A stretch of DNA of 64,000 nucleotides from Andrena cerasifolii (taxonomy: Eukaryota > Arthropoda > Insecta > Hymenoptera > Andrenidae), in assembly GCF_050908995.1 (NCBI RefSeq), contig NC_135129.1, forward strand, positions 1,240,001 through 1,304,000, written 5' to 3'. Shown in pieces: positions 54,451-64,000 of this stretch (position 1 is the first letter of the stretch; the number at the start of each line of letters is the position of its first letter). The notes under the pieces were generated by a model. It saw only the letters and a list, made by a program, of their open reading frames with translations. It was not told where the DNA came from and ran no database searches. A program made the position numbers and the translations under genes.

Positions 54451-57400
54451 GATTGATAGATGGTCGTGGTTGGTTGGCTGTGCGGAGAATGTCCATGGCA
54501 GTGTCAGTATCATGTTCCACTTAGTTTCTGTTGTATGGGATTTGCTTCATTCGGATTCTAGCGTAACAGATATCGTTATTCGTGTCAGTTCTAGAGTAAA
54601 TTGCCAGGGCTGTCGGGGCTGTTTACTGTAACAGGAGTAGGTTCAGCTTAACTGTACAATCGATCTTGTACTTTTATTCAGGTGAAAGATGGGGATTCTT
54701 TACCACCTATCATTTGTCACCGATGCGTGTACAAGTTGGATGTACTGCACAACTTCCGTGAAGTCTCACACAAATCTGATGTCATACTCAAACAGTACCT
54801 GGATTATGCCAAGCAGCTATCATCGCACGATGATCAGGTATTGGTTAAAACGCTTCTTGCTAGATGGTAATTAAAGCTCAGGGCAATTTGGTGACAGAAG
54901 CCATTACACGATCCGGATGTATCATTCATTGATCGATAAATAAGAATCAGCTTGGCACGCGAACAGTAGTAGTAGTCATTTCATTCGGAGCAATGATGCA
55001 ACTATGAATGTGCAACGTGCGATTGTAGATAAGAGTGTTACAGCACATGTGTATTCCATGTATCTGAAACGTGTCTGTAATACATGCAGGATACCATTTG
55101 CTCGTTTCTCTGCCCTGATACAATTATGTAAGACGCCTCAAGGTTTCCTTTAATGCTGTCAACTTTAACCTTATCGGTTTGATAGCGATTGTGATAGAAG
55201 AAAAAGGTTGCGTACGCTCAATTAATTTCTTGCGAATAAATTCTAAGCAGGTGCAAGGTACAGATATCGGAATGGTGCATCCGATTGTTTGCATTAAAGG
55301 AGACCTCGGAGACCAATAAGCGCCATAAGTTATCTCTGCGTGTCGTAAAAGGTTGCTCAGCTGTTTTTGCCCGTGTTCGTTTGCGTAGAAAATTGTTGTA
55401 GGAAATATTAGACAAACAACAGTAATTTGTTCTGTTTCAGAAGTCTTTCTCCACTGCCAAAGTAGCAGACTTAAGCCCTTTACAGTCATTTCTCCAATTG
55501 AACAAAACATTGTTTCACGAGGAGCCTAACTCTCCGGCCAGCATCAATCAAAATGTTATACCTCAGACGCAAACGCATCATTTGGAGTTGCGCGCGAATG
55601 ATATGCCCGAGCATGATAACATTAAGTGCGAACCAGAGGACGATACGTGTTCGAACAGTTCTGATCCAGACAGATTAGAAATAGAAGATCGGGACGAGCA
55701 GGATACAGAGGGGGAAGAAAATGGTTACGACATGACCATTAACAAGAGAATGAAAATGGAGACAAACTACGAGGAATCTAAAGCAAGTACCCCTAATCAC
55801 AGTCCAGTGAATAGAATGGACACGCCGGAAAGCAATTGTTCCGACACAAATATCGACCAAGAAACAACAAAGCTGTGGCAAGCATTAGCGAAGTGAGTAA
55901 CGAATTTTCGAATTTAGTAGCAAACGAATCTCGTCTACATCCGAAAAGTAACATATCATCCCTTGTTTGATTATTCTTATTTGACCAGTGGGTACATATT
56001 TGAGTAATCTTGAAATTCAAACAGAACCGTCTACCTAGATTAAACATATTCAAACACGTTTCATTGCCTTCGACACATATTTACGTTTCGGATTACCGAA
56101 GTAACGACCAGCCACAACAGGTGCCTTTTTTTCGAGAGATAAGATAACTCTGTCCCCAGTTGGTATCGGACCAAATCATTAACTACAGAAATATGTGCTC
56201 ACTATTGCCTGTGCATCGGCTTATTATCATAGCGCCGCACTTTCGTTGAACTGGAAAAACATATCTTGCGTTTTTACTTTTCATGTAGCAACAGGAGTTT
56301 AGAGATAACAAGGACGAACGGTGACAAACTTAATAATGGATTTACTGGGGAGGCAACTAATCTTCTGCGTTCTTTAATCAACAACAGACAAATCGGTATC
56401 ACTGCTGTCGATTCTGACGGGGTGTCGCCGCAAATTAGGTTCTACAGGGATACTCAAGGGACAACAATCGAGCGTACCGTACCCGACTGTTCTGTACTGG
56501 GAAATCGCACTAATGTCTCGAGTATAGAAAATAAGGTTCGTATAATTTCACAAAAATTCAATTGCTATTCCTACGGCAGTGTCTCTGGAGTCGTTTTAAA
56601 AAAATCATAAGGCCTTCCGAATATCTATTTTCAAGTTAAAAATTAGAATCGGCTATTAGCGAAACGTGTATAAAGAGCAGTAAAATGTGAATTTTTCCCC
56701 CCCGAAGTTACAAGTTCGGGCAGAGTTTCGAGATTTATGGAAAAACGGGAAACGTTAGCTTTCTTTTATGCTCGTACTCTTTTGACCCGAATCTCCGTGC
56801 AAATAAAAGTTCTTCCATGGGAAGTCCTTGCAGTTTGTTCAATGCAAATACCAGGAGAGATCTGCAGGTATAGAAAGGACAGGTCAGGTGACCCTTGGGT
56901 GTCAAGGGATCCCTTTGGGACTATTCAGCTCCCATCTGCCTGCAGGTAAGGAACGTGGTAGGCTTTGTAGATAATAGATAACTGAGAAGCTCTTTGTGAT
57001 AGGCCATAAGCGCTAAGCCCACCATGTCAACCCGCTGTTAACAGATGTTCAGATAAGTTGGGGTTTCTATAGATTTTAAAGCGTGCTTTGTTCCGCGCGA
57101 GGAATTCTTCAATTTCTCCTATAATAAGAACCAAGACTGCCAGTATCCTTTGTGCCACTTTCCATTCTATTGGCTTTTTGTCCTGATAACAGGTACCTGC
57201 AAGGAATTACTGCAACTTTTCCGGGCCCTTCGGGACAAAATACCTGTACATCGTACCGAATTTCCCAACTGCGGACGCTCCGCGCCTCGCACTTCGGCCC
57301 GGTCGATTAGAAATCCTTGCTGAAACGATCGCGGGCCGGTCGTGTTGCAGTCATAAATACAGATTTGATTTTTTATTGCACCCAGGGTACTTCCATGGAC

Positions 57401-58409
57401 AGTAATCCGTCCAGCCCCGCCAGCATCGGCCGAAAGGAGACGAAGGGTCGTAGAAAACAAAGCTACCCCAGTAAAGCTCCAATGAGTCCGGACATTGTTA
57501 ATTACCAGCAGGAACCTAACGAAGAACAAGCACAGGATTTTACGACGTGGTCTAGTAAAATTAAAGGGAAGGTACGGCCGACGATACTACGAGAAACTGT
57601 AACTCTGAAACGCTAGATTTATCTCAGGTGATATTCCGTTCTCGTCTGTTCTAGGCGGAGGATCAAAAGCCACAGTTTGACCAGCACGGCGGCAACATGA
57701 CGAAGAAAGTTGACATGTCGTGCACAAACTGCGGCACCATGACCACCACTATTTGGAGACGGAACATGAAAGGGGAAATGGTTTGTAACGCTTGCGGGCT
57801 CTATTACAAGCTTCACGGAGTGAACCGTCCAGTTACCATGCGAAGGGACACGATACACACGCGTAGACGTAGACCCAAAGGCGAGAAACCGACGAGGCAT
57901 AGAAGTAGGGAATCATACCAGTCACATCCTCTGTTTCGCCACAGCGTTTCGGTATTCTAATCTGTGTCTCTTCTCGTCGCGGCTGCCGTTTCAGAAAAAG
58001 GAGACGCGATAATGGCGCCTCAGTCGGAACAGATGGACGCTGAGAGCGCGGACATGTTGGCGGCTCTGCGACGGCAAATCCAACCGCATCTTATGATGGC
58101 CGCGTTGACGCCGCCGCGCCTACCTGGCGCCCATCCGCCACCACCCGCCGCTCAACTTAATTACTCCCTACCTTTGCCCAGTTACATGATGCATGTAAGT
58201 ATACGAGTGCGGCTCGACCGTCGCCGATTTACGGCCCGCGTCGGCGTCAGTTCTAATTGCCGGATTTGTCGCAGCATGTAAAAGCAGAGGGACGAGAACA
58301 ATGTCATTTATCCGCGGAGGCAGAGGAGACAGAGGAGGGAGATGAGGAGAATGTCTCGGACGTGCCGCTGAACCTGGTCGCGACGTCGTTGTCCGAAGAG
58401 ACACACTGA
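53550..58409 (+). CDS. Transcription factor with N-terminal ZAD and single GATA zinc finger
   Basis: Exons 53550-53687, 54682-54837, 55441-55892, 56289-56535, 57386-57571, 57655-57904, 57995-58194 and 58275-58409; phases agree; 587 residues. Residues about 12-60 form a ZAD, an arthropod dimerisation module: CRLCLSSDG paired with ICHRCVYKLD. The middle is acidic and Ser-rich (ENGYDMTINKRMKME). The finger is CTNCGTMTTTIWRR then CNACGLYYKLHGVNRP (C-x2-C-x17-C-x2-C), followed by a basic tail RRDTIHTRRRRPKGEK that contacts DNA; it should bind WGATAR. Only one finger is present, unlike the two of most GATA factors. The C-terminus is Pro-rich and ends in acidic EEGDEENVSDVPLN. It may correspond to an insect GATAd-type gene, but I did not confirm orthology. 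Intron 1 is 994 bp; further small exons between 56536 and 57385 cannot be excluded. Confidence 0.85.
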
Positions 58410-61400
58410 AACACTTTTGGCCAGCTTCAGGACGACCTCTTCGCTAGGTATACGTAAAACAAAGAATCTCTAGGCAGAAATAGTCTGTCCGGTGATAGAC
58501 AGGGTGTAGAGGATGAGATTGTTCTCCTTCTCCTTCCTGCCACTAATTCTCGCCCATAATCCCAACCCCACCCACCCTCTCCTCCCAAGACCCCCTCTCT
58601 CCCAAACTTCAGCTCTCTTTTTCTCACTTTAACCCCCTATATTTCCACGGTCTCGAGAATTTGTGGTGGTAGAATAACGGGATGTAATTCTCCCTCGAGC
58701 TACCAAGCCCGTGGTGCAGAGCGCACGAAGGAACGATGATATTAAATACGCAGTATTAATTACGTGGTTATTCGAAATATGTACATATATATACACGAAT
58801 TACGAAGAATATTTTTATACAAAATTTTCTACGCTTGCAGCTAGAGAGCGACGGGCGATCGTTGTACATACACGCGCAAATTGTTCTTTCGGTGTCGCAC
58901 GTATTTCTCGCGTCGATGAAATGGTGGTCGTTGTCTGTTTTTTCTTAGTGACGTAAGAAAATCGAAGTCACCAGTGAAAGTGTCTAGAGCGGGTGCTAGA
59001 CTTCGCTGTTCGGGTGAGGCTTAGAACGAAAAAAAGGACAAAAAAAAATGATGTGAAAATAGGAGGAAGATTTGTCACTAAACGATTAGTGAGGAGAAAT
59101 GTCACCGTTTTGTTCCACGGGCTTTTAGCTGTCAGTGACATAACAATCATAATACTCTCGTTGTCTTGCATAATAATATTAAGCTAAAAACGACCCGGCT
59201 GAATTTAACTAGTGAGCGAAAAAGAAAGATTGTATTTTTTAATCGGCTTTAATGAGGCACGGGGAACGGCCCTCGACTTAAAGGAGGAAGCGAAAGGAAA
59301 AGGAAGGATTTAATGGAACAGAATACGGTTTGCACGACGTGACAAATATTTACGGGGATATCCATCACGTACTCGGTAATTTGAGCTTTGCCAAATTACG
59401 TTTATGCCAGTATCATCATAATCTAGTGGCCTTTCAGCGGTTTATCTCTTCTCTCTTCCCCCTTTTTTTAGCTCATATCTCGCGCAGTAAGTGCAGATTA
59501 TTTACTTACAGGTACGATCTTAATCTAGACGATGTAGGGACCCTTTTTGTCTTTGTTTTTGTTTTCTTTTTTTTCTACGTAAGCACGAGACTGCCGGTGT
59601 AAACATATTTAAATACTATTTCTACCATTTACGTATTCTCTTCCCCCTTTCTCCCTACGTCTCGCGGGAAGGCTTCTCGACTATCGACGACTCAATCATC
59701 GATAATTTGTACTTAATAGGCAAAGCAGCGCACCACCATATAAGCTAAGACTCCGAAAGCAATAAGAAACGCGATGGTACGTAGGATAGATTGTCGTCGT
59801 ACACAATACTCGTTGGCGTGCTCTCTCGACGACAATTAACAAACATACGAGAATTTCAGGAAGTAATACTTAGATAACATTCATTTGTATGCCGGACGTT
59901 AAAAGTAACAAATTTTATTGCTCCGCGGGTCGCTGCAGGCACTCGCCAGCTCTTCGTAGCCCCCTTCTGAATCTCTTCCTTTAGCCGTGTCCGCTTCATT
60001 TTTATTCGACGCAGAGGGTGAAAATTCGTTACCTCCCCCCCAGCAGTATATTCGAGCGAAGCTGTGATTTCTCTTGTCGACTAACACGCCAGCCCTGCTA
60101 TTCTCCCCCGAGGGCTATCACTGATCAATTTTTTTTTTATTTCTCCCCAGAATGTACAGATCATGCGTTAATAAACAGGTATTAAGCAATCCTAAATAGC
60201 ACATAATACGATGGCCAGTGCATCTACTCATGTATCGTTATATCTAACATTGTATACCTAAACAACTTTGCCAAAAATAGATTTAGTCTATTGTAACATA
60301 GAGTATAGTTAAGGGCATACGATAAAAATTAATGTTTTATCTTTCTCTGTCACAACGTCATGCACAACATTTACATATTTCTCCTTCGTTTTTCCCCTCT
60401 CACGAGTCTTCTTGTCAGTGATACCTCTTTGGCACGCTGCTTCTGTAGAGCCTTTAAATTTGCCTGCAGCAATTCGAGGAGCAACTTAGTGTTAGTCATT
60501 ATCAAAGGAGCCTTATGAACACACTCGTATAGATATATATGTATATTACACACATATATATATATACATATATACTATTCTATATTATTATACGAGTACG
60601 ATTGATACCACAAATCAGTGCCTTTTTTCTTCATTTCTGTCGTAATTCTAACGAACAATCGTTCTGTAAATTGTAAATATGTTAGTCGTCTATTGGTATT
60701 GATTTGTATGATTTATGTTTCATGGAGTTTCTTGCTTCAGTTGAGGAGGTAAGAATGCATTTCGAACCGACTGGAACGCCTTCGTTAAGCAAGAATGGGC
60801 ACTGTGAGCGTGGTATCTCAACATTAATAACACGAGTATATTGGAGGAAGAGACATAAGCGATGACGAGGTTTGCCACTAGTGCGATCCGAGTGACCGGT
60901 TGCCAAGCATCTCTCTCGCGCGTCAGAATGAGCCCTCCATTTAGTACGTATTCAATATAATTCCTGTTTCACTAGTAGGCCGAAGGGTGGCATATCTTTT
61001 CAGCGACTCTCCAAGGGCACACATTTCCTATTCCGTTTTTATCCGGGTAGGTTTCCGTAACGGGGACATATTTATTTCGATCATCACACTCCTCTTCCTT
61101 TTAAGCATTACGCGTGCTCGGAGATGAATTTTAAATGTTTTATCCAATCGCAGCTAATGTTTGACAAAGCCTTTTGGCTTGCGTCGACGCTTGGAAGATA
61201 TGCGACGCTTCGGGCGTACCGTCTCTTTGACAGGGAGCGAAATCGATGGATAATGAATTTATCAAAGTACGTGGGGCCTGATCCTTTGTCGGGCCCCGGA
61301 CCAGCCAGTTTTAAATTCTGTTAACAGAACGTTTCTGTAGCATACCATTTTAAGTGTACCATACGCGAAGAGAATGAACTTATTTATGAGTGGCATCGAT

Positions 61401-64000
61401 AGACGGAAATGAAATGGACAGTTACTTCGTTAGGCATTTTCTTTTCTCAGTTATACTTTGGCTCGCGGTAGCTTGTGGAACAACAAGCAGGCATAACTAT
61501 TATTATTCTTATATTTTTTATTATTACTCTTAATTATTAATAATTAATTATTACCAACGTAGGCGCGTAAGTAGAATAGGTTTGAGCTCTCTACTAATTC
61601 TGAAGCTAGATGATATTTTTTATAATTACTAGAATCGAAGGATCGAGTATTGCTAATTATATTATTAAAATATCGATCGATTAAACGTTAACGATAATGA
61701 TCCTTTTCTTCTTTGAGTAAGATTTAGTTGCAACACCGCCACTCGAACGGTTCGTTTTAACACAAATGGTGGAGAAAAAGAAAAAGAAGGAAAAAGCTGA
61801 GGCTTCTTATAGATTTTTTTTATGTATCAGTATTCTACGCGTTTGACTTTAGCTGTTAAGAGTTTTAACCAACACTACTTAAAAGAATCCCCGTCGGCGA
61901 GATTTCTCTTACTTAATTAATTAAATTATTTAGTTATCTCCCCACCCGTCACCCTTTTACTCCCCCGCCCCCTTCCTCGATTCTCCCTGTTTTTGTACGT
62001 CTATTTTTACATAAGCGACCCTATCTCTAAATATTATTTAAACTGTAATTTATTGTATTCACTGTTTTTTGCACCGACGTTTGCGTAAGACATTTGGCAG
62101 CGACTGGCTTAATTTATTGTTTCTACATTGTACTTTATACGAGTTTCACGCTCTCCTTTATTCTTTCTCTCTTTTTCGTTCTTCTTTTCTCGGCCCCTTT
62201 TTTCCCAAGCAAATTAAGTTCGTACATGATCAAACACAGACGCGTATGGTCATTCCCTCCATCCTTCCCTCCCTTTCTTTCTTCTTCCTTTTTTTTTTTT
62301 ATATTTCTATCGCGACGCACTCGATGTTATCGCGGTACGAGATGCGCGGACGGTCAATGCTTTAGGTGCCTTCACCTGGACACTTGGTTGAACAGAGAAC
62401 GTTCAAGTGCATATAAATAATTATTAGCCGAGTGTATTCGCTTGTTAACCGCGTGAACGATTACCATCGAATCGTTCGCCGCCGCTGTTCGATCCGAGCG
62501 CGATTGGAAAGTTCCGCTTTCGGCCCCGGGTCGGGCCCGCCTCTCCTTCGTCCTGCGAGCCGTGCCTCTCACCGTCGTCAAATTCGACTCCCGATCGTCC
62601 GGCGAGAAAGAATATTAGTCTGCGGGACACGGGACGGCGGGAGCGACGGGGGCTGAATGCGGATCGGGATCGAATTCGAGGTGCTTCGCCACCACGTGCA
62701 GATTTATGCTGGATGGAAGCCTGTTTGTAGATGTAGCGAGCGTGGCCGCGAAGCATCTCGCACCGGAGACTGTCCGAAGGGTGTCCACAGCGAACGAATG
62801 TATACGAGAACCTTGAGGACGGGAATGCAAAAAAAAAAAATAGAGAGAGAAAAGCAGGCATAATTGTACACGACAGAGAGAAGGGGTTTTTGCGAATCGA
62901 TGCATAGGAGAGAGGGGTCGTCGCCGACACCCTGCTCGTTGTGAATAAACTCGCAGCATTGTTCCGTCCGTCTGCTTGACCGTGGACGTTTCCTCCCCCT
63001 CCCGACTCCATCGGGTGCATTCGGTGGAAATCCTAAGTCACGATCGTATCGCGGCTTGCGACGACACGCAAGCTACAGTACGAGAAACAATAAACGCAAG
63101 AATATGGAAAGAAAGCGCTAAGACCCCTTCCCCAGTTCTTTACACCGAGTATTAAATCTGTACTAATCGACTGAGTATTATTTTTATAACGAGCGTAATA
63201 TTTAATAACGGATAAATTAAAGGCGGAACGATGGTGTTATCGTGTGCGAAAGGCGAGAGAAATTAATTGCGAAGCAGCGGTGGCGACGCGCCTCCTCTGC
63301 CCTATCCTTGCCGCGGGGGCTGCCGTGGAGCAGGGGCGGCGCGTCGCAACTGATGATTTTGCGAGTGTCCTGATCACATATTTTGTATACAACAATGGTG
63401 AAAACCCGAGCGGGCAGAAGGAAGGAAAAGATAAAAGATAAAAAAAAAAAAAGAAGAATAGGTGGAGGAGGAAGGAAGGGAGGAGCAAGAAAGAGAGAGA
63501 TAATGTCGCGATGAGATGATTGTGACGCGAGGAGTTCTTTTGCGCGAGAGCTTTGATCGGCTGGAAACTAACTTAACACCGATGGCATGTTTTGCGAGGA
63601 TAATGAAAAATAAGGAACGCGTGTCGTAGCAATAGCGGAGAGAAATTACTTTTGTATCCACGATCTGCGATAAGTTAGTTCGGGCTAAGGCCAGCAGCTG
63701 TTGAGATTATTCAAGGTTGTGTGTATCATTATAAGTATTTTGAATTGTTGAATAGTAAATAGTGTGTAAGCGGTGGCTTGAACGGGGCGACGTCCCCCGC
63801 CCCGACGGGGCAACCGAGAGACGTCGCGCCGTCCAAGCTCGGTCTCAAGTATTCAGAACTATCAGACTTCTTTCTCCCGTCATGACGATGAACGTTTGCC
63901 CTGTACGATCGACCTGCCGAGTTCACTTCGCCTCCGTTTTTTGTACCGAGTGGCCTGTGATTCATGGGAAAAGCCTGCGAAAACAGCGATGGCCTCCCAC
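58410..64000. other. Long region without coding sequence; probable 3' UTR and intergenic DNA
   Basis: No frame with a known domain or splice pattern. Pumilio-type words TGTACATA (about 58780) and TGTAAATA (about 60674) and several AATAAA signals (about 60171, 62942, 63088) fit an extended 3' UTR of the ZAD-GATA gene. There are pyrimidine/purine tracts at 62160-62310 and 63430-63500. A GC-rich block at 63780-63840 contains CCCCGCCCCGACGGGG; it may be the start of another regulatory region beyond the window. Confidence 0.4.

Noticed and set aside
62445..63020. 191-codon reverse-strand frame near the window end
   Set aside because: Low complexity, overlaps other open frames in CG-rich sequence, and no domain or splice context.

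Overview
The window is insect genomic DNA, most likely from a hymenopteran such as an ant. Genes have short AT-rich introns with insect-style splice sites. One gene encodes a ZAD domain, which is an arthropod hallmark. The transposon fauna (mariner, an ISL2EU/IS4EU element with a THAP transposase, a Mutator-like element with a YqaJ nuclease, jockey-type LINEs and many hAT-like MITEs) is typical of ant genomes. The species call is an inference.

Region 1 to about 35.8 kb is a transposon graveyard with no confident host gene. In order it holds: an imperfect inverted repeat (1-605); a palindromic MITE beside a possible large LTR (1007-3494); a broken RAG1/Transib-like transposase (3796-5080); a solo gypsy-type LTR (5725-6987) carrying ten short hairpins whose stems covary; a 1.06 kb near-perfect palindrome (10141-11197); a full-length dead mariner with terminal repeats and TA duplication (14080-15358); a LINE fragment (18500-19970) butted onto a decayed, interrupted Mutator-like transposase plus YqaJ nuclease (19969-23330); and an almost intact 4.4 kb ISL2EU-type transposon (23681-28084). 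The last has a THAP/DDE transposase broken by one base in an A-run, and a convergent, intact three-exon YqaJ nuclease gene. Several foldback elements and MITEs follow up to 33.6 kb.

Region 35.8-58.4 kb is a compact host gene cluster. In order: mitochondrial thioredoxin (35852-36406, +); a C7orf50/WKF-domain homologue (36820-40133, -); a UQCC4/CCSMST1-like complex III assembly factor (40552-41168, +), divergent from the previous gene; PIG-Q/GPI1 of GPI-anchor synthesis (41233-46204, -), convergent with UQCC4; TXNDC11 (46798-50551, +), divergent from PIG-Q; and a transcription factor with an N-terminal ZAD and one GATA finger (53550-58409, +). I rebuilt all exon structures by hand from splice sites, reading phase and family similarity. 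All close in frame.

Two host introns have been inflated by transposons. C7orf50 intron 3 appears to have grown from about 75 bp to 2.3 kb through one hAT-like insertion that was itself hit three times. PIG-Q intron 4 (3.2 kb) holds a dead LINE with two nested MITEs. From 58.4 kb to the end I find no further coding sequence; this looks like 3' untranslated or intergenic DNA.
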